From positions 121,646,979 to 121,710,978 of the forward strand of contig CM045762.1 in NCBI GenBank assembly GCA_025200525.1: 64,000 nt of DNA, read 5' to 3'. A program made the translations under genes and the position numbers. The notes under the pieces are model-generated. The model did no database searches and was not told where the DNA came from. It saw nothing but the letters and a program-made list of their open reading frames with translations. The stretch's first letter is position 1; each line of letters opens with the position of its first letter. This DNA is from Camellia lanceoleosa. Its lineage: Eukaryota > Streptophyta > Magnoliopsida > Ericales > Theaceae. Positions 1-10,948 of this stretch are shown here, piece by piece.

Positions 1-1213
1 TTCTGCTTCTTCACCTGCTTTGTCTAAAGCAATGAACTCGGATTCCATTGTGGATCGTGCGATGCAAGTTTGTTTCGTGGATTTCCAAGAAATGACGCCT
101 CCTAGTAAAGACATATCCACTAGTGGATTTTAAATCTTTAGTATCCGATATCCAATTGGCATCACAATAACCTTCGAGTACTGCTGGATATCGAGTAAAA
201 TTCAAACCATGATCACGGGTGAATCTTAGATATCTAAGAACCCGAATGATCGCTTTCAATGGTCTTCCGGGGTTACTAGTGTACCTACTCAATTTCTTGA
301 TAGCATAAGCTATATCAAAGACGAGTTCAATTCATTAGGTACATTAGGCTTCCAATGATTTGGGAGTATTTTAATCGAGACAACTGCATCACCTTTATTT
401 TTCGATAAATAAAGTGATGTCTCAGTGTTCTAGCTAAATTCAAATCATCCTTGATAAATTTATCAAGAATTTTCTCAATATAATGAGATTGAGATAATGC
501 ATATCCGTCAGATGTTTTAGTTATTTTCATTCCTAATATAACATTTGCGACCCCCATATCTTTCATATCAAATCTTTTGTTAAGCATTTGCTTTGTTGAT
601 TTGATCATGTTTTGACTGCTTCCAATGATGAGCATGTCATCCACATAAAGACAAACTATGACATATCCTTGGTCAGTGTTTTTAACATAGACGCATTTGT
701 CACATTCGTTTATCTTAAACCCATTAGTAAGCATTGCATGATCAAATTTTTCATGCCATTGCTTAGGTGCTTGTTTTAATCCATAAAGGAATTTTACAAG
801 TCGACAAACTTTCTTTTCTTACCCTGATACAACAAACCCTTCGGGTTGTTCCATATAGATCTCTTCATTTAGATCACCGTTTAAGAAAGCTGTTTTAACA
901 TCCATTTGATGTATTTCTAAATTAAACAATGCTGCTATAGCAATAAGCATGCGAATGGATGTTATTCTTGTCACAGGGGAATATGTGTCAAAATAATCCA
1001 GACCTTCCTTTTGTCTGTAACCTTTAACTACAAGTCTTGCTTTATACTTGTCAATTGAACCATTTACTTTCATTTTTCTCTTGAATATCCATTTATATCC
1101 AAGAGGTTTAGAACCTGGTGGAAGATCCACCAATTCCCAAGTATGATTTTGCATAATGGATTCAATTTCATTATTAACAGCCTCTTTCCACAAATGTGCT
1201 TCAGGACCTGTCA
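1..1213 (-). pseudogene. Ty1/copia reverse transcriptase-RNase H fragment (broken)
   Basis: This is the 3' part of a copia pol gene read on the minus strand and cut by the window edge. RT begins near 1213 with the conserved WKEAV and [11 protein letters not shown] segments, continues through YKARLVVKG and the AFLNGDL motif, and reaches the catalytic YVDDM near 631-651. RNase H (GYCDANW) lies near 150-170. The frame from 1213 to 327 is interrupted by one TAA at 819-821, which one C-to-T change in CAA would explain. A short deletion near 327 and another shift near 125 break the RNase H part. A functional RT would copy the element's RNA into cDNA; this copy cannot. At 1213 it abuts a plus-strand integrase piece, so the locus is rearranged. 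Family is secure; exact edges are approximate. Confidence 0.9.
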
Positions 1214-2300
1214 TTATTATATACCAAAGTTTGAAATTAATCCTAATCATAAATGTGAAGTTTGTGTAGAAGCAAAACTAACTAAGGCTCCATTTAAATC
1301 AGTTGAAAGGAAAACAGAACTTCTAGAATTAATTCATACTGATGTATGTGATCTAAAATTTATTCAAACTAGATGAGGCAAAAAGTATTTCATAACATTT
1401 ATCGATGATTGCACAAGATATTGTTATGTTTATTTACTTAGAAGTAAAGATGAAGCCTTAGAAATGTTTAAACTCTACAAAACAGAAGTTGAAAATCAAC
1501 TTGGTAAAACCATTAAAATGGTTAGAAGTGATAGAGGTGGTGAATATGATGCACCATTAAATGAATTTTGTGCACAACATGGCATTATTCACCAAACTAC
1601 CCCTTATTCTCCTGACAAAATGGAATTCTTTGAAAGGAAGAATAGAACTCTAAAAGAAATGATGAATGCCATGTTACTAAATTCGGGTTTACCACGTAAC
1701 TTGTGGGGGAAGCAATATTGTCACTAATTATGTTCTTAATAGAATACCCCACAAGAAAACTAAAAGCATTCCTTATGAATTATGGAAAGGTCGACCACCT
1801 TCCTATAAATACTTGAAGGTGTGGGGGTGTTTGGCAAAAGTTGAAGTTCCTGTTCCTTAAAAGACTAAGATTGGACCAAAAACAGTAGATTGTGTATTTA
1901 TTGGTTATGCTCAGAATAGTAGTGCATATCGGTTTCTGACTTATAAATCAGAAATACCTGATATAAATGTGAACACTATTATAAAGTCAAGGAATGCTGT
2001 GTTTTTTGAACATGTCTTTTCTTACAAGAAAGGACAGGAATTAAGTTCACAGAAAAGAAATTATGATTGTACACAAAGTCAAGAGACTAATGACAATCAA
2101 ACACAAGAGACTAGTAATGGTCTCAACCAACAAGATTTAACTGATGATGAACCAAGAAGAAATAAGAGAGCGAGAACATCAAAATCCTTTGGTCCAGATT
2201 TTCTGACATACCTATTAGAAAATGAACCTCAAAGCTTTAAGGCAGCAATAATAAATTCTGAAAGCATCGTGGAGAGGACGAATCTGTCTTAAGGACACAG
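1214..2300 (+). pseudogene. Ty1/copia integrase fragment, copy C1
   Basis: This stretch is nearly identical to 4375-5468 and is an older or more damaged duplicate of that integrase. It begins at the zinc-finger region ([19 protein letters not shown]), has HTDVCD, then RSDRGGEY, then a damaged third motif (FFERKN, where the sister has AERKN). A TGA at 1374-1376 replaces a glycine codon of the sister, one codon is lost at the TTTPYSP segment, and a frameshift near 1715 ends the catalytic core. The last segment, 1969-2292, is open and ends with the same C-terminus (ERTNLS) as the sister. There is no RT or RNase H between the integrase C-terminus and the LTR at 2301. Confidence 0.88.
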
Positions 2301-2576
2301 TGTTAAACACTGGACTTGATCAGAAAAGTAATTCAAAGAAATTAACCAAGTAAGTTGTTTAATTTTATTCTGTTTTTTAAATTTGTTTATTTAATCAGAT
2401 TTTAATTTTGTTTTTGTAATAAAATAAAATCTGTTATTTATTTATTTATTTTTTATTTCGAGTTTGATTTTTATAATCAAACATATTCTCCCATTTTCTT
2501 TATTTCTTTAATTCTAATTGTTGTTTTGTACACAATAGAATTAAAATCTTTTAAATACAGTGAAGATTGCCCAACA
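2301..2576 (+). repeat. Copia LTR (5' LTR of C2, shared with C1)
   Basis: The 276-bp block starts TGTTAAACAC and ends GCCCAACA, so the ends are the TGTT/AACA inverted pair expected of an LTR. It matches 5469-5743 with only a few differences; identity stops right after CCCAACA in both copies, which fixes the right edge. It is T-rich (ATTTATTTATTTATT runs near 2435). It lies directly downstream of the C1 integrase and upstream of the C2 gag, so it serves as 3' end of one and 5' end of the other. No clear target duplication is visible. Confidence 0.75.
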
Positions 2577-2909
2577 ATCTTAAGACAGAATCCTTTTTGG
2601 TATCTTCATTGTATTTAATTTTCTGTTTTTCAAAGTAATATTCTGGTTGGAAAAACAAATAGTGATTTATGCTATTTGACAGATAATAGTAATATACTGT
2701 CTCTTTTCTTTGACAACTAGTAGTACGATACTGGTGTCATTAACAATTCGAATATTATTTGGTATTACGTAAAATTATTTTGGTATTTTATTTTTCTGTT
2801 TTAGTAACAAGGAAAATAAAATTATTTTGTGTTATATTTTATTTTACGGTTTTAGTAACTAGAAAATTGATTTGTGTTTTAATTTTTTTCGATTTTTGTA
2901 ATCGAGATT
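2577..2909 (+). other. Leader between copia LTR and gag
   Basis: AT-rich stretch between the LTR and the gag start codon. No convincing initiator-tRNA primer binding site directly follows the LTR; the closest match, TTTGGTATCTTC near 2598, is about 20 bp downstream and imperfect. A segment containing 'ttttagtaac(a/t)ag(g/a)aaa' occurs twice (near 2801 and 2852), a short tandem duplication. Confidence 0.5.
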
Positions 2910-4049
2910 ATGACTACTACAAGCTGAAGCGCATCTGGTGGTATTCCTGTTGTTACACCAACATCGGTCCCTATTCAGAACCATGTTCATGTACCAATCA
3001 ATCATGGAGAAAAACCGGAAAAATTTAACGGTACCGAGTTTAAGAGATGGCAGCAGAAGATGCTGTTCTATCTTACAACTCTTAATTTGGCCCAATTTCT
3101 CCATGAAGAGGCTCCAGCACTTAAAGAGGGTGAAAGTGATCGGCAAGTTGTTGCCGCTGTAGATGCTTGGAAACATTCAGATTTCCTGTGCAGAAACTAC
3201 ATCCTCAATGGCCTTGACAACATGCTGTATAATGTATACAGTCCTCTGAAGTCAGCAAGAGAATTGTGGGATTCTTTGGAGAAGAAATACAAGACAGAGG
3301 ATGCCGGCACAAAGAAATTTGTCGTCGGTAAATTTCTAGATTTTGTAATGATCGACTCCCAAATGGTAATATCTCAAGTTCAAAATTTTCAGATAATTTT
3401 GCATGATATTCATTCAGAAGGTATGTCTCTTAGCGAATCTTTCCAAGTTGCTGCTTTGGTGGAAAAGTTACCACCGGCTTGGAAAGATTTCAAAAATTAT
3501 TTAAAACATAAACGCAAAGAGATGACCATGGATGAGTTAATTGTAAGATTAAGAATTGAGGAAGATAACCGAAAGGCTGACAAGAGGCATGGGAAAAATC
3601 CCATTGAGTTCAAGGCTAATGTGGTTGAACAAGTTCAAAAACCACATAACAAAAAGAGAAAGTTTACTGGAGATGGTCCTAAACAAGGCAACAACAATGG
3701 CAACAAGAAGTTCAAAGGAAGATGCTATAACTGTGGCAAGACTGGACATCGAGCTTCTGACTGCCGCCGTCCTAAGAAAGATCATGGAAGTACAAGTAAG
3801 AAGACCACTAATCAGGCCAATGTAACAGAATTAGATTACATTTCTGATGGAGTAAATGACATCAACCTCTCTGCTGTGGTGTCTGAGGCTAACTTGGTTG
3901 GGAATCCCAAAGAATGGTGGGTTGACACTGGAGCAACTCGTCACATTTGTGCGGACAAGAAGATATTCACTACCTACAATGAGGCTGCAAATGGTGAGCA
4001 ACTTTTTATGGGAAATTCTTCTACTTCTCGTGGTGGACAAGGAAAGTGA
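2910..4049 (+). pseudogene. Ty1/copia gag and start of protease, element C2
   Basis: The natural start appears to be ATG at 2910, in frame with the long open segment from 3060, but codon 6 is TGA. The frame then runs through a UBN2/retrotran_gag-type capsid region to a CCHC zinc knuckle (CYNCGKTGHRASDC, near 3722-3764) and the aspartic protease active site WWVDTGATRHIC near 3917. A frameshift near 4020-4040 ends the frame inside the protease. Gag packages RNA and the protease cleaves the polyprotein. The early TGA and the frameshift make this copy a pseudogene unless the next ATG were used. Confidence 0.85.
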
Positions 4050-4363
4050 TCTTGAAGATGACATCGAGGAAAGAACTAACCCTCAACAACGTATGCATGT
4101 ACGACATCAGGAAGAATTTAGTTTACGGTTCTTTGTTAAGTAAAAATGGTTTTAGGTTTGTTTTTGAGTCTGATAAGTTTGTATTAACAAAGAGTGGTAT
4201 GTATGTTGGTAAGGGATACATGAGTGATGGTCTCTTTAAACTTAATGTAATGACAGTTGTACCAAAAGTTGCTATGAATGAGAATAACACATCTTTTGCT
4301 TATATTCTTGAGTCGAATTTATGGCATGGTAGATTAGGTCATGTAAATTATGATGCTTTATGA
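4046..4363 (+). pseudogene. Copia protease tail and pre-integrase domain, C2
   Basis: This continues the polyprotein in another frame. It starts in the second half of the protease (LTLNNV, DIRKNLVYGSLLS) and ends in the GAG-pre-integrase HHCC zinc finger ([14 protein letters not shown]). A TGA at the end, followed by a third frame for the integrase, marks a second small indel near 4361. The order protease then HHCC finger matches copia. Confidence 0.85.
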
Positions 4364-5460
4364 GATTAATTGGTTTGGATTATATACCAAAGTTTGAAAT
4401 TAATCCTAATCATAAATGTGAAGTTTGTGTAGAAGCAAAACTAACTAAGGCTCCATTTAAATCAGTTGAAAGGAAAACAGAACCTCTAGAATTAATTCAT
4501 ACTGATGTATGTGATCTAAAATTTATTCAAACTAGAGGAGGCAAAAAGTATTTCATAACATTTATCGATGATTGCACAAGATATTGTTATGTTTATTTAC
4601 TTAGAAGTAAAGATGAAGCCTTAGAAATGTTTAAACTCTACAAAACAGAAGTTGAAAATCAACTTGGTAAAACCATTAAAATGGTTAGAAGTGATAGAGG
4701 TGGTGAATATGATGCACCATTAAATGAATTTTGTGCACAACATGGCATTATTCACCAAACTACAACCCCTTATTCTCCACAGCAAAATGGAATTGCTGAA
4801 AGGAAGAATAGAACTCTAAAAGAAATGATGAATGCCATGTTACTAAGTTCAGGTTTACCACAGAACTTGTGGGGGGAAGCAATATTGTCAGCTAATTATG
4901 TTCTTAATAGAATACCCCACAAGAAAACTAAAAGCATTCCTTATGAATTATGGAAAGGTCGACCACCTTCCTATAAATACTTGAAGGTGTGGGGGTGTTT
5001 GGCAAAAGTTGAAGTTCTTGTTCCTAAAAAGACTAAGATTGGACCAAAAACAGTAGATTGTGTATTTATTGGTTATGCTCAGAATAGTAGTGCATATCGG
5101 TTTCTGACTTATAAATCAGAAATACCTGATATAAATGTGAACACTATTATAGAGTCAAGGAATGCTGTGTTTTTTGAACATGTCTTTTCTTACAAGAAAG
5201 GACAGGAATTAAGTTCACAGAAAAGAACTTATGATTGTACACAAAGTCAAGAGACTAATGACAATCAAACACAAGAGACTAGTAATGGTCGCAACCAACA
5301 GGATTTAACTGATGATGAACCAAGAAGAAGTAAGAGAGCGAGAACATCAAAATCTTTTAGTCCAGATTTTCTGACATACCTGTTAGAAAATGAACCTCAA
5401 AGCTTTAAGGCAGCAATGACAAATTCTGAAAGCACCGTGGAGAGGACGAATCTGTCTTAA
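4360..5460 (+). pseudogene. Copia integrase without RT/RNase H, C2
   Basis: A 366-codon open segment. It has the CEVC end of the HHCC finger, then the rve core with HTDVCD near residue 48, RSDRGGEY (Asp at residue 112) and [10 protein letters not shown] (Glu at residue 147). The D-35-E spacing is canonical, so the catalytic triad is intact. The C-terminal region is rich in S, Q, N and E with a basic patch (RRSKRAR). After [14 protein letters not shown], where autonomous relatives run on into RT, the frame reads 12 more codons and stops just before the LTR. RT and RNase H are missing by internal deletion, and C1 has the same junction. Upstream frameshifts mean it is not expressed as one polyprotein. 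Confidence 0.88.
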
Positions 5461-5468
5461 GGATACAG

Positions 5469-5743
5469 TGTTAAACACTGGACTTGATCAGAAAAGTAAT
5501 TCAAAGAAATTAACCAAGTAAGTTGTTTAATTTTATTCTGTTTTTTAAATTTGTTTATTTAATCAGATTTTAATTTTGTTTTTGTAACAAAATAAAATCT
5601 GTTATTTATTTATTTATTTTTATTTCGAGTTTGATTTTTATAATCAAACATATTCTCCCCTTTTCTTTATTTCTTTAATTCTAATTGTTGTTTTGTACAC
5701 AATAGAATTAAAATCTTTTAAATACAGTGAAGATTGCCCAACA
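5469..5743 (+). repeat. Copia 3' LTR of C2
   Basis: 275 bp, TGTTAAACAC...GCCCAACA, pairs with 2301-2576. The bases after it (CATCTGCAG) differ from those after the upstream LTR, marking the edge with flanking DNA. Few differences between the two LTRs suggest a fairly recent insertion or duplication. Confidence 0.75.
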
Positions 5744-6379
5744 CATCTGCAGTGGGATACGAATGAAAGATTGTGAAAGTGCAAGTGTCACTTATGCCCC
5801 TGCCTGTAGTTCTCCAAAGAAATTTTCTTACTTCAATTTGACTATGTCAAGAGATAAAGGACTAAAGTATAAATAATTTACAACTTAAAGAGCCAAATGA
5901 GAAATTTAGAGCATAAAATTCTAAAACCAACCCTACATTATGTCGGTTGCAGTTTGGTTCAAATTGGAAAAGAGATTGATAGTTGAGGAATCAAAGTGAG
6001 AATTTTTTTCCCTTAACCAAAATGTAACATGAACAACAATTTTAAGTTCAAAGTGTAATTTATCCATCTTTTTGGTATATGGTTTAACAATATTCAAGGA
6101 AATGTCAAGAAAAATGATAGAAAATTTACCTATAAATCTCATATGGGAGAATATTGACCTATTTAGTCCTAAAAGTTTTTTTTTTTTATAAACCAATTAC
6201 TTTTTTATTTTTATTTTATAAAGTTATATTTATTTGATTTTGTGTGTCATTTGAGTTTAAGTGAATATCCTTTTGTGATTCAATTTTTTAATTTTCTAAT
6301 TCATTTTTTGGATGAGAATGGAAATGTGAGATGTGAAAAATTCTTTGAAGTGTTGATTGTCGAACGTTAAAATCTACAT

Positions 6380-6935
6380 TTCTATTAGTATGATTTTCTA
6401 CTGTTATATTAGAGTGCTACATTAAAGTCCTATGTCTGGAAAAAGTACACTAACGAGTTTTTGTGTATTATATTGATTCGAGTGTTACATTAAAGTGCTA
6501 CGTTTAGAAAAAGTACACTAACAAGTTTTTGTGTGTTACAATAATTAGAGTGTTATGTTGAGAAAAATACACTAACGAGTTGTTTTGGAATATTACATTG
6601 TTATATTTGAAAAAAGTTCAATAAAAAGTTTATTACTATATTATATTGAAGTGTTACGTTTGAAGAAAAAAAATACGAAGAAGTTTTTTTGGAATGTTAC
6701 GTTATTATGTTTGAGAAAAATACACTAATGAGTTTTTTAATATGTTACATTGGAGTGTTACGTTTGGAAAAAGTATATTAAGGAGTTTTTGTATGTTACA
6801 TTGATTAGAGTGTTAAGTTTGAGAAAAACACACAGAGTTTTTTAGTATGTAATATTAGAGTGTTACGTTTTTTAAGTGTTACGTTTAGAAAATATACATT
6901 AAAGAGATTTTCTTAAATGTTACGTCTAGTAATTT
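6380..6935 (+). repeat. Degenerate ~50-60-bp minisatellite
   Basis: The phrase 'gagtgttacgttt(a/g)gaaaaa' followed by 'tacactaacgagttttt' recurs about nine times with indels (for example near 6410, 6475, 6540, 6640, 6750, 6805 and 6855). Spacing is irregular at roughly 50-70 bp, so it is an old tandem array. Confidence 0.65.
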
Positions 6936-7584
6936 TAATATTATAAGAAAATCCATGTTTGACCATCAATACATAATATACATATATTTATGCTTGGCCC
7001 TTTATATAATTCATATTAGAATGGAACCTTTAGATTTATAAAAAAAAATGGGGGACCAGATAGTCATAAGATCATTATTTAAGATTTATTAGTATTTTAT
7101 CCAAAAATGATTAAAAAAAAAAAAAAACTAACAAACAAATAAAAAAACAAAAAAGAAAAGTGGAGGACATTTTAAAATGGGGCATAAATTTGCAAAATGA
7201 GAAGGGTCTTGTATGATGCAATACACGCTAAAATCTTATGCTCGCATCTTTTGATAAATATTTTTGGGCTTCCCACATACTTCTAGTTCCCTTCCTTCCT
7301 AACATATGAAAAAAAAAAAGGAAACGTCGAGGATTATAAAAATTTTATCATGAAAATAATTATAAAAAATTTATGATTTTTGGATTACATTGATTAGTGT
7401 GTGGTGTTTTATTCTAAGTGTAATCTAAAGGTCACAAAATTTTCATAATTATTTTCATGAAAAAATTTTCATGATACCTAACATTGCTGGAAAAAAAAAA
7501 GACCTAACAAGTTCTTTATTTAATGCAATAGTAATAGCAAAATTAATAATACTATGCATATATAAATAGAATACACCACACGCG

Positions 7585-7606
7585 CACACACACACACACA
7601 CACACA
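7585..7606. repeat. (CA)n microsatellite
   Basis: Eleven CA dinucleotides. Further dinucleotide tracts of TA occur near 7785-7805, 8104-8126, 8477-8491 and 9310-9324. Confidence 0.9.
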
Positions 7607-7806
7607 AATAATAATGGTTGAAATCCCTACAAAAATTTTACCCCATACAACTCTCACATCATCATATGTGTGAGAGAGGAGAAAAAACAAAAAAAAATAA
7701 AAAATAAAATATATATGGACTAATCACACATATTTAGAGGTCATGAGCATCTCCAAATTAGGATTCCAAGCTTTTTTTCCCAAATATATATATATATATA
7801 TATATA

Positions 7807-8098
7807 GGGTAAACTACTAATAGGTCCTACTTTGGAGACTTATTACTCAATAGGTCCTACTTTGGAGACTTATTACCCATTAAGTCCTATTTGATATAAT
7901 TTATTAAGTGATAAAGATAAATTTATCAATTTTTTTTTTATGAATAATTTTATAGTGATAAATTTATCAGTCTCTTTGTTTTATGAATAAATTTTTAGTG
8001 ATAAATTTATCACTCTCTTATTTTTATAGTGTTAAATTTATTAGTTAGGACCTGTAAGTAAATAAGTCTAGTTAACAGGATTAATTGGTAAGTACCCC
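7807..8098. mobile_element. Possible MITE with short imperfect inverted ends
   Basis: The left end reads GGGTAAACTACTAATAGGTCC. The right end read in reverse complement starts GGGGTACTTACCAATTAATCC, so about 25 bp are similar. The block is flanked on both sides by (TA)n tracts. Inside, a ~27-bp phrase (aggtcctactttggagactt) is duplicated at the left, and a ~50-bp phrase around GATAAATTTATCA occurs three times. It has no coding sequence. The target duplication cannot be told from the TA repeats, so the class is uncertain. Confidence 0.4.
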
Positions 8099-8291
8099 AT
8101 ATTTATATATATATATATATATATACATTATGTAATTAAAATTCAATTTGGGTGTATTGTGTATCTCACAATTAACATTCAACCACACAATAAACGTCCA
8201 ATCATAAAAAAAATAAACAATAATAGATAGAACACTCATAGTAATGTTGACCCTACAATTGAATCAACATGGATGTTTGCCAATTAAAAAG

Positions 8292-8953
8292 TAGGGGTGA
8301 GCATGGTCCGGATTGGATCGAATTGGGATAAAACTAAGACCAATTCGTTATCTACGGTTCTTAAAAAATTGGAACCAATCCAATCCATTTTAATCATGGA
8401 ACCAATTCGAACCAATCCATTTAAACACGGATTGAATCGGTTTAGGATCACGGATTCACATAATTAAATAACAAAAATATATATATATATAACACTTTAA
8501 TTTCATAAAAATATAAATATAGTGCTATATTAGTTCCAGAATAGTAACATGTTTTTCTATAATAGCAACATACTGTTCTAAAATTTAAACAACCATAAGA
8601 AAACTGGTTTCACCATAAAAATTTAGACCATTATAAATTAAAACTAAAAACTAACGAATAAAAGTAATAAAAGAAGATATTATACGAGTTTAGGTTTGAG
8701 CTTAAGTTTTATATAGAATAAGAGAAGATACTATGAGGGAGGATGTATAATAAAAATATAGACTATTTGCATACGGTCTGGATCGGTTCCAATCCGGAAC
8801 CGTGGGGTTCAATCCGGAACTAATCCGTGGACTACGGATTTTTAATTCTTCAATCCGGAACCGAACCACGGATTCAAAAAACCAATCCAAACCTATCGGA
8901 TTGGACTGAATTGGATCAGATTACGAATTTCACGGATTCCTTGCTTAGCCCTA
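8292..8953. mobile_element. hAT-like non-autonomous transposon
   Basis: The 662-bp element starts TAGGGGTGAGCA and ends TGCTTAGCCCTA, inverted ends matching at 10 of 12 positions. It is flanked by TTAAAAAG (8284-8291) and TTAAAAAC (8954-8961), an 8-bp target duplication with one mismatch, as expected of the hAT superfamily. Internally many subterminal copies of GGATTGGAT/ATCCAATCC and CCGGAACC-type phrases lie in both orientations, so the ends can fold together. It has no transposase and would depend on one supplied in trans. Confidence 0.78.
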
Positions 8954-8961
8954 TTAAAAAC

Positions 8962-9950
8962 AATTCAAGACTCCATTATGGGTTCATTTTGCAAGTGGGT
9001 TAGTTTTTTAATTTTTTGATTTTTTAATTTTTTTGATTATTTTAGTTTGAAGTTAAAAAGCCTGATTTGGGAAGGATTTTAGGTTTTTTTAGCTTTTTTA
9101 AATTTTTTGTAAGAGGAAAAATATAATGATTATGAGCTGAATGTGATGTTTTGTCTTATTAGACTAAAAAGTCTATTTTGTTTTTTGTGACTAAAATAGC
9201 CGAAAAAGTCTCTACTTTTGCTTCCCAAGTGAAGCCTATGTTTATATCTCTCAAGATTTTATTTTGTGAGTTTCACGGTATGTATGATGGTGATCTAAAT
9301 CATAGATATTAAATATATATATATATAATTAATTTAATTGGATATCGAGAGACACTAACTAATCATATTTTATTTTATAAAATGAGTAGTCAATATAATT
9401 TTAAACTAAAATATCCATTTTATAAAATAAAATACAATAAAATAAATTAGTATACCTATTAATGTCTAATCAAGCTAATTTTATACATATATGCTTCTCT
9501 TTGATGTTGCGGGCTATTTTTGACACTTTGAAAGTTAAAAATGTAATTTGAGCGTGCCAATAAGGATTTGAAAAGTCCTTAAGATAATAAATGCCAATTT
9601 TATCAAGCGATTGTATTAAGATTCTCTTAACCTCAATGAAGAGGACTTTACTGTGTTGTGTCGAAAAGATGAACCAATATTGTAACTCAAATTCGTAACA
9701 GAATGGAAGGGAGAGACTATGCAGAAATTGCAATTGATTAATTGAACAAATAATTACAAAATGTTATCTTTAGTAAGGGAAACTTCGAAACTTCAAACTA
9801 ACCGAGTTCTTGGATTATACAGTTACTCTACTCCTATGAAATGTAAGTGCAGTGGATAAAAGTAAAGTGCTAAAATTTAAAGATAAATGAAATTGACAAA
9901 GATATAGAGTCTGGATTTAGTCAGGGGTCTTCCTTAGTCTTTATTTTCAT
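8962..9950. other. AT-rich region, no gene seen
   Basis: Only homopolymer-rich AT sequence and a (TA)n tract near 9310. A short minus-strand open frame (9470-9733) has no recognisable domain and is probably chance. Confidence 0.6.
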
Positions 9951-9959
9951 TTATTTATA

Positions 9960-10150
9960 GAGATTATTTCATTTTTACCACTATATTTTTACACGATTTT
10001 CAATGACCCCTCAGACTACTCTTATTTTCACGTGTACTCTTATACTATTTAAATTACTATCAATTTTGCCCTTGCTGTCACATTTGAAACGAAAAACGTT
10101 AAAAAATTACATTTTGGTCCCAAATTTCAAAATAAAGATTCAAATCCACT
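9960..10150 (+). repeat. Pack-MULE left terminal inverted repeat
   Basis: Pairs with 11702-11892 in reverse complement. Shared phrases include TTACACGATTTTCAATGA, ACTATTTAAATTACTATCAA and CCCAAATTTCAAAA. The inner limit is approximate. Confidence 0.88.
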
Positions 10151-10686
10151 ATTTTCTACCAGCAAACCACCACTATCAACCACCACTTCAAACTCTTCTA
10201 TCTTCTTCATCATAACTCCGTTTCGCTTCATTTTTACGTCGTTGGATTCAACTCAAAGTCTAGTTTTCATATCACATCTCACATGTCTCGTTCTTTCTCT
10301 TTTTGCATGCTATCAGAGCTCCGAAAGTTGATAAAAAAAATTAAGACTTTTCTTCTCATTTTTGACTTTTCTTCGAGCCATCTTTCGAACTTCATATCTT
10401 TCTCGATTCTTGACGGTTCTATTTCATTCTTTCGCCATTCGCTTCACCTCACTTCCTACTTCGCCTTACACTACCTCGCTTTCTCACTTCTTCATGTAAT
10501 GGCCGGTTTTGGTATGCTGAAAGTTGTTCGAAAACTAATTTTGAAAATTTTAAAACATTACAACCCATATGGTGCAGTTCTATGAAAAAAAGTGTTTGGT
10601 AACATTCCCTTGCATCTCTCGCCATCATATCTTGACACTCCCATCTGCGGAGCTGGTGAAGACCAACCTATCAAATCCGGCAACCA

Positions 10687-10744
10687 CCGGACTAATACAG
10701 ACAAGCTAATGTTAACTAAACAGACTGGTCTTTCAAGAAGCCAG
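10687..10744 (+). pseudogene. BEL1-like homeodomain exon fragment
   Basis: Reads TNTDKLMLTKQTGLSRSQ and then meets a GT splice donor (CCAG|GTGCGC at 10744/10745). The segment corresponds to the loop and start of helix 3 of TALE/BEL1 homeodomains (DKxMLAxQTGLSRSQV in the family). BEL1-like proteins are nuclear transcription factors that pair with KNOX proteins. The upstream part of the homeodomain is missing, so this is a captured piece only. The intron that follows (10745-10948) contains a (CA)n tract. Confidence 0.8.
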
Positions 10745-10948
10745 GTGCGCTACTTTTTGTTAGCTCTAGTAGCCTCTACTTCACACACACACACACACAC
10801 ACACACACCACAAATGTGCACACATATATACAGGCACTCAGAGAGCTTTCTTTAAGGTGCTCAATGTTGGATCAAACTTTTGACTTGTATTCAAACACGT
10901 CCACGGCTATATAAAATTGAGGTGATCAAGGTTGACAATGCTAACCAG

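Larger units (their letters stand above)
2301..5743 (+). mobile_element. Non-autonomous Ty1/copia element C2
   Basis: LTR, leader, gag, protease, integrase, LTR; 3.4 kb. It lacks RT and RNase H, so it would depend on a related element for reverse transcription. The minus-strand RT fragment at 1-1213 starts at the homologous point (AMTxxxEA then LWKEAV) and may derive from such a relative. Confidence 0.75.
5744..8283. other. AT-rich gene-free region
   Basis: No credible coding sequence. It contains poly-A and poly-T tracts, the degenerate minisatellite at about 6380-6935, a (CA)n tract, (TA)n tracts and a possible MITE. The short open frame near 5933-6196 (minus) is low-complexity and shows no recognisable domain. 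Confidence 0.6.

Noticed and set aside
2590..2612. Initiator-Met tRNA primer binding site for the copia element
   Set aside because: TGGTATC is present but the rest does not match and it lies about 20 bp from the LTR end.
10003..10585. Small plus-strand frames in the left part of the Pack-MULE
   Set aside because: The first lies inside the terminal inverted repeat; the second has no domain and low-complexity composition.
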